The notes beneath the pieces were generated by a model that had not been told where the DNA came from, did not search any database, and worked only from the letters and a program-made list of their open reading frames with translations. The position numbers and the translations under genes were made by a program. Below are positions 15,654 to 24,697 of a stretch of DNA of 34,766 nucleotides, one piece after another (within the stretch, counting starts at the first letter, position 1; every line of letters begins with the position of its first letter). Source of the DNA: Methanoculleus sp. SDB (GTDB lineage Archaea; Halobacteriota; Methanomicrobia; Methanomicrobiales; Methanomicrobiaceae); NCBI GenBank assembly GCA_001412355.1, contig LKUD01000041.1, positions 1 through 34,766 on the forward strand, written 5' to 3'.

Positions 15654-18600
15654 ATGCCCCGGATACTGGACAAACATGAAGAGACGATTATCACCGAAAT
15701 ACTCGCCAGGGGACCTTTTTATACACCGGAATGGGAAACTGCGGATAAAGAGGACGCTGGCATTGCAGTCGCCCAGATCATGGCCCGGTTCGGTGATACA
15801 GCAATCAGCCGGCTCAATATAGCTCCTAAACTTCATTTCCTGTCGTTTCTCGAGATGATTCAAGTTAGACTTCTTCGTGCTCAGCCATCCCGGGTCCCGC
15901 TCACCTTCTGCGTGTCCGATGACGCCCCCGGCCCAGTTTCAGTTCCCGGAAAGACCCGGGCATCGTCAGAGGTCGCCGATGGACAACCGGTTGTTTTTGA
16001 AACGGAGGAACACCTGATTGCAACGCCGGCACAACTTGATGATCTGGTTAGCGTTAATCCCCGTACGGATGAGATTTTCCATCATATCTCCGCTAATGAA
16101 CACAATACGGCAATCACCCTGTTCCTCGGGAAAAATTCTCAGGAACATTCTCTGTATATCGGAGACAGCGCAACCCTTTCAGTAGCGAATGCAATAGTGA
16201 CCATTACAATTAAGGGAACTAAAGTGTCCGCTCTTGCCCACCTGGGAGTGGAATGGTCGTATTCTGGAGAAATAATCATAAAAACCGACGGAAAAGAAGA
16301 AAAGATTTTCGAGCCGCAAATTGTTGCGATTTCGAATATTCACACATCTGATACAACCCTCTCATTTGATTTGGCGATCGACTGCCGCATAGCTGAGACA
16401 GAGATTCGGGGAATTAAAAATCGGTGGCTCCGGTGCACGGCAAAGAGTGCGATTTCCCGATTAACAGGAATCACTATTGACTCTATTATTATCGAATCCC
16501 GACCAGCAGCAAAGGATGAAATCTTGCCGGATCAACTCTTTTGCGATGATGTTCCCGCTGATCCGAAGAGCATTCAGCAGGAACCTGTGTATCCGTTTGG
16601 ACACGCCCTTTTTCTTTACAAATGCTTCTATATCGCGTCTGCTGAGGCATTTACCAAGAGAAAGTATAGTGTTCAAATCACCGTTGATTCAACAGTTAAA
16701 GGATCTTCCTCTCCTCCATGCACATTAGCGATATCCTGGGAGTACTGGGACGGTGCCGGGTGGATGCATCTCAATACCAGTCCGACCGATCTGGATTTCA
16801 CTCAAAAATTCATCGTCACCATTTCTGCTCTCCCCGAAATCCGGCAGACAAGAGTTAATGGGAAAGAAAATTATTGGATCCGGATGCGCCTCATTGGCGG
16901 CCAATTTGACACGGTTCCGTTTTTTACTCATATCACAATCAGGTATTGCCCCCCTTCTTGTGGCACCATTCCTGAACACATCATAACCACGGACAATCAG
17001 GATATTGTCCTGAGAGAGAATGCTCCTTTTCCGATTTTCGCACAAATCCCCGATCCGTTCCCGTCCCTGTATCTGGGTTTCAATAAACCACTCGTGGCCA
17101 CCCCGCTCAATATATTTTTTGCTGTAGATCCCATGCAGGAATATCCTGCCGAATTTCATCCAGATATCATTTGGCAATATCTTGGAGCTGACGGTGAATG
17201 GCAGCATATCAACGCGCAGGATGAGACTCATGGTGTTACTCGCCCCGGCATCGTAAAAATTGAAGCTCCGGGCCTGATGGCAGGTTTTCGTCTCTTCGGA
17301 AGCAGCAATCCATTGTACTGGCTTCGTGCGCAGTTCACGGAATCGTTCTTCGATATCCCCACAAACTACCAAAATATTCAGCTGCCATGGCTTTCTGTCA
17401 CGGTTCTCCCATGGAACTCTCTATTTGGAGCTCGATTCTGGATTCAGTATGCAGGAACGATCCTTTCAATGTTCGGACAAGAGAACCAGTTCAACCTCGG
17501 CAATATTCCGGTATGCCCCGCCCCAATCGAGGTTTTGAATCCGAGTCTCTTTCCATCGGCTGTTAAAAAGGCTCTTCCTCCACTGATTCGGGGCGTTTTT
17601 CCAAACACTACCTGGGCACCCCAGTGCAGAACCGTACCGGAGGATTTCCTTGGTTCAGGGACGGGTGAAGCAGGACGTTCATTTACTCTCGTAAATGTCC
17701 CGGTGGTTTCTGCCGATGTATGGGTCAACGAGGCTGGTTCGCTGACCCCCTCCGATCTCGACATGCTGAGAATACCCGGTCATTTCAGAGAGACCATGGA
17801 TAAAAGGGACAATACAGCTGAGTTTTGGGTACGCTGGAATGAGGTGGAGAATCTCGCATTATCAAAGAAATCAGACCGTCAATTTGAACTTGATCCATCG
17901 AGTGGTACGATCACTTTTGGAGACCGTCATCATGGAAGGATCCCTCCCATCGGGCTGAATAATCTTCGCGTGGTTTACCGCACCGGCGGGGGAAAGCGGG
18001 GAAATCTTGCCAGCAATATGATTACTTCTCTTCAGCAAGACATCGCTTTTATTAATGAGGTCTCCAATCCGCTGGCAGCCGAGGGGGGGTGTGATTGTGA
18101 GACGGTGGAGGCTCTTATCCGCCGTGCACCACGAGTCCTGCGCCACCGCGGCCGGGCAATCACTACAGCTGATTTTGAATCACTAGCTCATGACGCGTCC
18201 AGAGAAGTGGCAAAGGTGAGGGTTCTGGAGAACTTCGATACCGAGGGGAACTACAAACCCGGCCGGGTGACTGTGGTCATCGTCCCCCATTCCCAAGAAC
18301 CAAAACCTCTTCCCTCTCCTGAGCTAAAACGGAGAGTTGAACAATATCTGAAAAAGAATTCGTCCAATGTTTTACAGATCGCGGTGATACAACCTTCCTA
18401 TCTTCAGGTCAATATCACTGCCTCTCTTTTCACTCGTGAACTGGATCTGGTGCCTCTCATCACTGGAGAGGCGAATAAGACATTAACCGACTTCCTTCAT
18501 CCCCTCACGGGTGGCGACGAGAGGGGAGGCTGGCCTTTTGGAGGTATCCCCTGCGTTTCGGATATCTATACGGTCCTCGAATCAATCGATGGGGTGAATT

Positions 18601-18758
18601 ATGTCAATAATGTCACTCTATCTCTCGATCCCGGCACGAGCGCCTCACCATTCCATGTCAGGGACAACATGATGGCCGTAAAAATACCGCCATATTGTCT
18701 GCCGTTCTGCGGTAATCTGAGCCTCAAGACAACGTGGATGCCGGTAGGAGGTCGATGA
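15654..18758 (+). CDS. Large putative baseplate assembly protein (Pvc11/Afp11-like)
   Basis: A 1034-residue protein. The N-terminus (ARGPFYTPEWETADKEDAG with ISRLNIAPKLHFL) matches the opening of eCIS baseplate J-like proteins. The middle 600 residues are large beta domains with repeated WEYWDGAGW and WQYLGADGEWQ motifs. The C-terminal third has the gpJ core: FELDPSSGTITFGD, then VVYRTGGGKRGNL and HRGRAITTADFESLAHDASR. In the particle it is a wedge arm that couples the baseplate to sheath contraction. It lies between gp25 and a second J-type gene, the usual Pvc9-11-12 order. A short patch around 15.9-16.6 kb is more AT-rich. Confidence 0.9.
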   Translation: MPRILDKHEETIITEILARGPFYTPEWETADKEDAGIAVAQIMARFGDTAISRLNIAPKLHFLSFLEMIQVRLLRAQPSRVPLTFCVSDDAPGPVSVPGKTRASSEVADGQPVVFETEEHLIATPAQLDDLVSVNPRTDEIFHHISANEHNTAITLFLGKNSQEHSLYIGDSATLSVANAIVTITIKGTKVSALAHLGVEWSYSGEIIIKTDGKEEKIFEPQIVAISNIHTSDTTLSFDLAIDCRIAETEIRGIKNRWLRCTAKSAISRLTGITIDSIIIESRPAAKDEILPDQLFCDDVPADPKSIQQEPVYPFGHALFLYKCFYIASAEAFTKRKYSVQITVDSTVKGSSSPPCTLAISWEYWDGAGWMHLNTSPTDLDFTQKFIVTISALPEIRQTRVNGKENYWIRMRLIGGQFDTVPFFTHITIRYCPPSCGTIPEHIITTDNQDIVLRENAPFPIFAQIPDPFPSLYLGFNKPLVATPLNIFFAVDPMQEYPAEFHPDIIWQYLGADGEWQHINAQDETHGVTRPGIVKIEAPGLMAGFRLFGSSNPLYWLRAQFTESFFDIPTNYQNIQLPWLSVTVLPWNSLFGARFWIQYAGTILSMFGQENQFNLGNIPVCPAPIEVLNPSLFPSAVKKALPPLIRGVFPNTTWAPQCRTVPEDFLGSGTGEAGRSFTLVNVPVVSADVWVNEAGSLTPSDLDMLRIPGHFRETMDKRDNTAEFWVRWNEVENLALSKKSDRQFELDPSSGTITFGDRHHGRIPPIGLNNLRVVYRTGGGKRGNLASNMITSLQQDIAFINEVSNPLAAEGGCDCETVEALIRRAPRVLRHRGRAITTADFESLAHDASREVAKVRVLENFDTEGNYKPGRVTVVIVPHSQEPKPLPSPELKRRVEQYLKKNSSNVLQIAVIQPSYLQVNITASLFTRELDLVPLITGEANKTLTDFLHPLTGGDERGGWPFGGIPCVSDIYTVLESIDGVNYVNNVTLSLDPGTSASPFHVRDNMMAVKIPPYCLPFCGNLSLKTTWMPVGGR

Positions 18759-18762
18759 CATT

Positions 18763-20757
18763 ATGACGATCCCCAAACCTGACCTGGAAGATAAAACATT
18801 TGAGCAACTGGTTGAAGAGGCACGAACCCTCATTCCCCAATATGCACCAATATGGACGGATCATAACTGGAGCGATCCCGGTATCACCCTGATCGACCTC
18901 CAGGCGTGGATCACAGAAGCGGAACTATACCGGATTAATCTAGTCACTGATAGTCACCGGCGTAAATACCTTCAGTTGCTCGGTGTTCACCCCGCGGCTC
19001 CCAAACGTGCGAAAGTGGACCTTACCTTCATACCAATAGATTCGAGAATCGTGAAAAAAGGAACTCCTGTCAGTGCAATTCTCCCGGATAAGAAGATCTT
19101 CTTCGAAATTGATGATGATATCCCACTCACACCGATCACATTAATGAAGGTGATCGTTGACGGAGGTTCCGGTGGAATCGTCGACAGGACTGTAGAGAAT
19201 GAGGCGGCCGATCTGTTCTTTGCACCTTTCAGCTTGCGCATCAGAGCCGGCTGTGCCCTATATCTTGCCTTTGATTCACCTGCAGACTCGCTGAGCTTCA
19301 AATGCTATCTGTACGAGAAGGATCTGAAAACACCCGGCAGCCACAACGATGAGCAGGAATATGCTTTCGAGGATATCGTGCTGCGCTGGGAATACTCTGG
19401 CGCGAATGACTGGATCAGGATATATCCTGCTAAAGCAGGGGACACAGTCCCGATTGTATCGGATGGGACTCGAAATTTCCGAAAAAGTGGATGTTTTACC
19501 TTCCACAATATCGGGATGACCCCTCCTGATGTCGAATCCTGGACGGCAAAGGCCCTCTCCAGCTGGCAGGATCCCGAAGATCCCGCTCGCACATTCTATT
19601 GGCTGCGATGTGTGGTAGAGGATTGCAGCGCTGTATTCCCCCCTCGCATCGAGATGATCCGGATGAATACTGCGACCGCAACCGAGGGATCTACCATCGA
19701 CTTCCCCGAGTCGCAGACGGGAACCGGTCTTCCCGGCCAGATCATGAAACTGACGCCGGGTCCGGTTATTCAGAATAGTGTCGAACTATTCGTAAATGGC
19801 AAACGCTGGGAGATTCGTTGCGATCTTGACAGCTCCGGTCCGGAGGATTACCATGCTGCGATAATACCTGAAACGGGAGAGATTCTGTTTGGCGACGGAT
19901 TCCGTGGAATAGTGCCGCCAGCAGATTCGATTATTCGTGTGGAGAAATACCGTATCGGCGGCGGCGAAGCGGGCAATGTGAGGGCGGGAACTCAGTGGTA
20001 TGATGATGGCCGGAGCATGGCGGAAATCAATAATCTCCGACCTGCGGCCGGAGGTGCCGATGCAGAGACTCTCTCTGAGGCTATTGGGCGGTTTCTTGAT
20101 GATCTTCGAAAACCGTATCCCGCGGTAAACAACGCCGATTTTGAATACCTCGCTGAAAATACCCCAGGTCTCAGAGTGTGGAAAGCAAGGGCTGTACCGG
20201 GTTATCACCCCCGGAATCCTGGCATCACCACTGAAGGAACGGTTACTATCGCGGTTATTCCCTTCACCCCTCTTCTTCATCTCGAGGAGCCCCCAATTGC
20301 TTCATACGGATTCCTCTCTGCAATAACCCGGCATATAGACAGGCATCGCCTTCTCTGCACACGATGTTGCGTCGTACCTGCAATGTTTATCCGCGTCGAA
20401 ATCCGGATCAGCGTTGTCCCTCTATCACGCATATCAACAGACGGACTTGAAAGACGGATCAGAGAAACTATCGAGGAGTATCTCCATCCGATACGCGGAT
20501 GGATCGATCACCAGGGGTGGCCGATGGGGCAGAATGTGTATCGTTCCGAGATTTACCGGGTTGTGGAAGCTATCGACGGTGTCAGGTGTTCAGGCAGGCT
20601 CCTGCTCTCCGGAAACAACGGTGCGATCCGGGACCGTGAAGGAAACCTGATCCTGCCGGCACCAATAGCCACGGTTTATGCGGGATCCATCTCGGTCCAT
20701 ACCGTCACTGAGGCAAGGGAATGCCGGAAGAAGGGGGAGACCCATGGAACCGGTTAA
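18763..20757 (+). CDS. Second baseplate J-like assembly protein (Pvc12/Afp12-like)
   Basis: A 664-residue baseplate protein. APIWTDHNWSDPGITLIDLQ followed by AWITEAELYRIN is the well-known N-terminal signature of putative baseplate assembly proteins. ILFGDGFRGIVPPADSIIRV and YRIGGGEAGNVRAGT form the core J domain, and NADFEYLAENTPGLRVWKAR matches the region shared with the 1034-residue paralogue. The start follows GTAGGAGG. It overlaps the next gene by 14 bases. Together the two J-type proteins make the wedge dimers around the hub. Confidence 0.92.
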   Translation: MTIPKPDLEDKTFEQLVEEARTLIPQYAPIWTDHNWSDPGITLIDLQAWITEAELYRINLVTDSHRRKYLQLLGVHPAAPKRAKVDLTFIPIDSRIVKKGTPVSAILPDKKIFFEIDDDIPLTPITLMKVIVDGGSGGIVDRTVENEAADLFFAPFSLRIRAGCALYLAFDSPADSLSFKCYLYEKDLKTPGSHNDEQEYAFEDIVLRWEYSGANDWIRIYPAKAGDTVPIVSDGTRNFRKSGCFTFHNIGMTPPDVESWTAKALSSWQDPEDPARTFYWLRCVVEDCSAVFPPRIEMIRMNTATATEGSTIDFPESQTGTGLPGQIMKLTPGPVIQNSVELFVNGKRWEIRCDLDSSGPEDYHAAIIPETGEILFGDGFRGIVPPADSIIRVEKYRIGGGEAGNVRAGTQWYDDGRSMAEINNLRPAAGGADAETLSEAIGRFLDDLRKPYPAVNNADFEYLAENTPGLRVWKARAVPGYHPRNPGITTEGTVTIAVIPFTPLLHLEEPPIASYGFLSAITRHIDRHRLLCTRCCVVPAMFIRVEIRISVVPLSRISTDGLERRIRETIEEYLHPIRGWIDHQGWPMGQNVYRSEIYRVVEAIDGVRCSGRLLLSGNNGAIRDREGNLILPAPIATVYAGSISVHTVTEARECRKKGETHGTG

Positions 20758-22951
20758 GTTCGTCACCATCGGAACCACATCGCTCTTTACACAGTACTGC
20801 GAGGAGACGACTCACCTTGTCATCGATGACCGTGGCCTTCATCTGCCCGAGCAGGCCTGTTACGAATTCCCTGGCATCATGTTTAGCCGTCCCGGGCTGG
20901 ACCTGCGTGATCTTGCCGTCGACGAATGCGGAACGCTGTACCTCCTTGACGGCGGAACCGGGAGAATTCTCATGCAGGATTCGTGCCGGGGCCCATTCAT
21001 TCCGCTCGGGTGCCCGTATGACACTCTCCCAATCGCTCTTACCGATCCCCGTGCCATCGACCTTGACCGGCGAACACTGTATATTGGTGATGGAAACCGG
21101 CTCATCGCGCTTTCTCGACGAAACCTTCAGGTTCGGTGGATCCTTGATAGGAATCCCGACGGCACGCCTCTCGGAAAGGTTGTGGATCTCACCGTTGACC
21201 GTATGGGACGCATCCATCTGCTCGAATCCCGACGCACCCTCATTCTCGATTGCGGCGGAAGAATACTCGGTCAGATAAACCTCTCCGGAACTGCTACGGA
21301 TCTGTGCTTTACTCCAGACGGGGGACTTGCAGTGCTGGGACTGCAGTCTCTCTTTCTGATTTCGAAAGACGCACTTACCGGGGCGATCAGGGACGGGCAT
21401 CCCAAGCCAGAGCAACGTAATGTTCGTATCGATGTCGAAAATCCTGCAGGTCTTGTTTCATCAGACAATGGCTATTTCATCATCGGTACCGGGACTTCGC
21501 GAGTCCCAGAACCAGCCCTCTTCAGGATGGAACCCCAAAATGATGTGATATTGTCAAGGATTACGTCCTATCGCGGTTTCACGCGCAGGCTGGCCATTGA
21601 CCGGTCCGGAAACCTGTATCTCATTTCCGGAACCGGTGAGGCTCTCTATCTGATCCGGCAGGCGGATCCACTGCATATGACCTGTCCGCTGCCGGATCCT
21701 GCCGGCACCTTTTCCGGAACCTATTGGTCCAGGGTGGTCGACAGCAGAAATCGTGATACCCGGTGGCACCGGTTCGTTATCGATGGCATTTTCCCGTCGG
21801 GGACTGGGATAGGATTGCAGTATGCCATTAGTAATGATCCGTTTCCGGTTGAATGGCATGAAGGACTGCCCGGGTCTTCTGTAAACCAGGGCGAGAGAAG
21901 ACGCGATGGGCTCTTTCTTGCCGACGACAAGGGACGGTACCTGTGGTTTTCCGTCCGGCTGCAGGGAACATCCACACGCTCTCCTGAGGTTTCAAGAATT
22001 ACCGTCTACTTCCCGCGTTCGACCTATCTTGAATTTCTTCCTGCCGTCTATCAGGAAGATGAGGTCAGCAGCGATTTCCTTGAACGGTTCCTTTCGCTCT
22101 TCGAGAGCACATGGGGTGAGATCGATAATGAGATCGACCACCTGACACGGTACTTTGATCCATATGGTACACCCCCCGAATTTTTACCCTGGCTCGGCTC
22201 CTGGGTGGCCCTCTCTATGGATGAGGCGTGGCCCGAGACAATGCAGCGATGGCTGATTCAAAACGCTGTCCGCCTCTATAAGATGCGGGGAACACCGGCA
22301 GGCCTCGTTGAGGTCATCGAAGAATTCCTGTGGGAAAAACTGGGAGCGGGGCGGGTCTACATCCTCGAGAATCTCCCCCCGCCATGCCCTACCTCCAAGG
22401 TGGCGTGTTATCGCTGCCAGGGCGAGACCGGGTTATCAGTGGTGAAAGAGGATGATGCCGAAGTATCATCAGCAGTCCCTGTTCTCCGGGAATGCTGGGA
22501 GGGTGAACTCCCGACGGTTCCCGAATGGCAATCACATGGCTGCCTTTATTATCCGCCAACCGGCGTGAAACCAATTCTCTGTGCTGTGCAGGCTGAACAC
22601 TGGCCGGCCGCCGAACGGGAGATGACGCTCTCGCAGATCCTCTTCGGCGGCGCACTCTTCTGCTTCTGCGTCCTCATAGCCGGCGTAGAGCCAGAAGAGG
22701 CCGACCTTCAGGCAATCCGGCGGATTATTTCGGAATGGAAGCCTGCCCATACCTGTTCATCACTGAAGGTCCTGCTTTCCGGGATTGCCCTCGACGGACT
22801 GACATTCCTCGGAGTGAACACGACCCTTTCGGGACCGGGATTTATCATCGGAAGATCGGTTCTTGGCAGGGGTGCGGTCCTTACGGACCTTGAGGACGGC
22901 GGGCGCCTGGCCCCGCCGGTAAAGATCGGTATCGATTCACGATTATCTTAA
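20744..22951 (+). CDS. Beta-propeller / phage tail protein I fusion of the baseplate
   Basis: A 735-residue protein. Residues 1-425 contain repeating blades such as LRDLAVDECGTLYLLDGGTG, VVDLTVDRMGRIHLLE and RRLAIDRSGNLYLISGTGE, an NHL-like propeller pattern. Residues about 427-530 hold the tail protein I (P2 gpI-like) domain: YLEFLPAVYQEDEVSSDFLE, then FDPYGTPPEFLPWLGSWV and LYKMRGTPAGLVEVIEEF. The C-terminal 200 residues end in a beta-rich tail (GRSVLGRGAVLTDLE). The earlier open frame from 20678 is ruled out because ATG at 20744 has GGGGGAG before it. The family links tail fibres or outer proteins to the baseplate; the propeller could be a binding head. Confidence 0.85.
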   Translation: MEPVKFVTIGTTSLFTQYCEETTHLVIDDRGLHLPEQACYEFPGIMFSRPGLDLRDLAVDECGTLYLLDGGTGRILMQDSCRGPFIPLGCPYDTLPIALTDPRAIDLDRRTLYIGDGNRLIALSRRNLQVRWILDRNPDGTPLGKVVDLTVDRMGRIHLLESRRTLILDCGGRILGQINLSGTATDLCFTPDGGLAVLGLQSLFLISKDALTGAIRDGHPKPEQRNVRIDVENPAGLVSSDNGYFIIGTGTSRVPEPALFRMEPQNDVILSRITSYRGFTRRLAIDRSGNLYLISGTGEALYLIRQADPLHMTCPLPDPAGTFSGTYWSRVVDSRNRDTRWHRFVIDGIFPSGTGIGLQYAISNDPFPVEWHEGLPGSSVNQGERRRDGLFLADDKGRYLWFSVRLQGTSTRSPEVSRITVYFPRSTYLEFLPAVYQEDEVSSDFLERFLSLFESTWGEIDNEIDHLTRYFDPYGTPPEFLPWLGSWVALSMDEAWPETMQRWLIQNAVRLYKMRGTPAGLVEVIEEFLWEKLGAGRVYILENLPPPCPTSKVACYRCQGETGLSVVKEDDAEVSSAVPVLRECWEGELPTVPEWQSHGCLYYPPTGVKPILCAVQAEHWPAAEREMTLSQILFGGALFCFCVLIAGVEPEEADLQAIRRIISEWKPAHTCSSLKVLLSGIALDGLTFLGVNTTLSGPGFIIGRSVLGRGAVLTDLEDGGRLAPPVKIGIDSRLS

Positions 22952-22970
22952 TGAAAATGAGGAGAATATT

Positions 22971-24584
22971 ATGACTGAAGATCAGAAAGGAAGGGAAGGG
23001 TGCGAGCTGCACCAGTTCGAACGGAACAACTACTTTTTTGGCAAGCTGATGACAGTGCGGGACTTCCAGGACGAACAGGCGTACTTCAACGGCAAGCGGT
23101 ACCTGCTCAACCGCCATATCCACGGCTGGGGTATAATCTGTGGATTCCAGAATATCCAGATCCGGGAGGGGCCTTCGGGTGAAATCATTGCAACCTTCTG
23201 CGACGGCGGAGCCGCTCTTGACTGCTGCGGCCGCGAGATTGTAGTGCCGGTCAAGGGCCAGAAAAAAGTTCTTGATATATCGGGAAATCCATTGAAATTC
23301 GACCAGGAAGCAGGGAATACCCTGTGCCTCTACCTCAAATACCGGGAGTGCTACCGCGAGAGGGTCGAAGCAGCATCGTCTTCATCCGGCTGTGAACCGG
23401 TCTGCTGCTGGAACCGCATCCTCGAGGATTACGAGGTCATTGGACTGCTTCCAAATTCAATGGAAAAAAACGAACCGGTGAAACAAACGAAAGTAATGAT
23501 ATCGCAGGAAAATCAGGGAACTCCTTTGCCGTCACTCCAACAGATGATTAAAGAAAATTCTGAAATCAAAGAGATAATTTTTAAAGATTTATCTGCAGGC
23601 AATAAGCGAATTCTTACTAAAATACTTACTGATCTCACAACCGATCCGCAAAACGAAAATCTAAATCAACGAATAATGCGCGGAGAAGAAGTGGAATCCG
23701 AGGAGATTGATCAATTAACGAGAGAAAATCAAGATGTAAGAAATGCAATCGTCCGTTTATTTCAAGAAACCCGAAGAATATACAGATTACACACAGCACC
23801 ATGTCATCGTGATTATTCACATCCCTGTCTTGAAAACCCACATTTTTCAGGTTTTATTACAAATTACATTAAGCAATGCCACGTTGTTCAGACACTTAAT
23901 TGTCCGGATTGCTGTGTTTATCTCGGTATTATCCGCATATCAAGTGATAGTGCAGTGCTATCGGCACCACAATCCAACGAGTGCGAACCAGTTCAGGAAA
24001 AACCTGAAAGAACGGGTGGTACTTTCAGTCCCGACGAAACACACCGCCGCTATGTATACAGTAACCCGCTTCTTGCAGAACTTATTTGTAAAAGCCAACA
24101 GCCGCAGGAACAGGCGACGATATGCGTCGGAGGGGTATGTCCTCTTGTAATCAATACACAACAGAAAGATTATAAGTGCACTGGGATTGAACTGGGGAAG
24201 GATAATGAAATAGTAGGATGGTCAATTCAGCTCGGGATCGAACTTCAATGGCCGACTTTAGACTTAAGTAAAAAAATCCCTGAAACCCACCTCCCATCAG
24301 ATGAGAGTGGACTCGCATTAGAAGAAAGTGGATTGATTCGAGCTGAAACAAAATCTATAAAATATTCTCCTGAACTCGCAATCTTGGGAATATCACTGTT
24401 TGGGAATACATATAAAAAGGACAATAAATGGCTGCTGGACATCAGTCTCGGCATTTCAGATAAAATGAGGCAAATTATAAAAAATTTGGAACTGTTCAAT
24501 GTGATTGTTCACTGGTGGGCAATTACACCCCAAAATGCTATCACGTGTACATGCGCACACCAAAAATTATGGCCCGTTGAATAA
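22971..24584 (+). CDS. eCIS-associated Cys-rich protein with conserved N-terminus and variable C-terminus
   Basis: A 537-residue protein. The first 150 residues (LHQFERNNYFFGKLMTVRDF, then YLLNRHIHGWGIICGF and GGAALDCCGREIVVP) match a domain often seen next to tail protein I in eCIS clusters, function not established. From about 23460 the gene becomes much more AT-rich and the residues change to a helical, charged segment (residues about 165-265) and then a Cys-containing region (HPCLEN, NCPDCCVYLGI, CVGGVCPL, CTCAHQ). No signal peptide or membrane span. The abrupt change suggests a replaceable C-terminal module, perhaps a fibre or attachment head, but that is inference. The ribosome binding site is GAGGAGA. 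Confidence 0.68.
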   Translation: MTEDQKGREGCELHQFERNNYFFGKLMTVRDFQDEQAYFNGKRYLLNRHIHGWGIICGFQNIQIREGPSGEIIATFCDGGAALDCCGREIVVPVKGQKKVLDISGNPLKFDQEAGNTLCLYLKYRECYRERVEAASSSSGCEPVCCWNRILEDYEVIGLLPNSMEKNEPVKQTKVMISQENQGTPLPSLQQMIKENSEIKEIIFKDLSAGNKRILTKILTDLTTDPQNENLNQRIMRGEEVESEEIDQLTRENQDVRNAIVRLFQETRRIYRLHTAPCHRDYSHPCLENPHFSGFITNYIKQCHVVQTLNCPDCCVYLGIIRISSDSAVLSAPQSNECEPVQEKPERTGGTFSPDETHRRYVYSNPLLAELICKSQQPQEQATICVGGVCPLVINTQQKDYKCTGIELGKDNEIVGWSIQLGIELQWPTLDLSKKIPETHLPSDESGLALEESGLIRAETKSIKYSPELAILGISLFGNTYKKDNKWLLDISLGISDKMRQIIKNLELFNVIVHWWAITPQNAITCTCAHQKLWPVE

Positions 24585-24673
24585 TATATCTAATATCTAT
24601 CGATATTTGAGGTGAAAGTGGGATTTGGAGAGCGCATCTGGCATCAAAAATCTAGGCAAACAATATAAATATA
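24582..24673 (+). promoter_or_regulatory. Likely separate promoter for the DUF4157 gene
   Basis: The 113-base gap before the DUF4157 gene contains two TATA-like runs: ATAATATATCTAATATC (24582-24598) and AATATAAATATA (24662-24673). If the second is used the transcript would start almost at ATG; if the first, the AAGGA at 24686-24690 can act as a ribosome binding site. Most other gaps in this operon are under 30 bases. Confidence 0.4.
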
Positions 24674-24697
24674 TCTGCAATAAAAAAGGATTCTCAC

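Noticed and set aside
16725-17372. Minus-strand 215-codon frame inside the 1034-residue baseplate gene
   Set aside because: Antisense to a well supported gene, with no ribosome binding site or domain.
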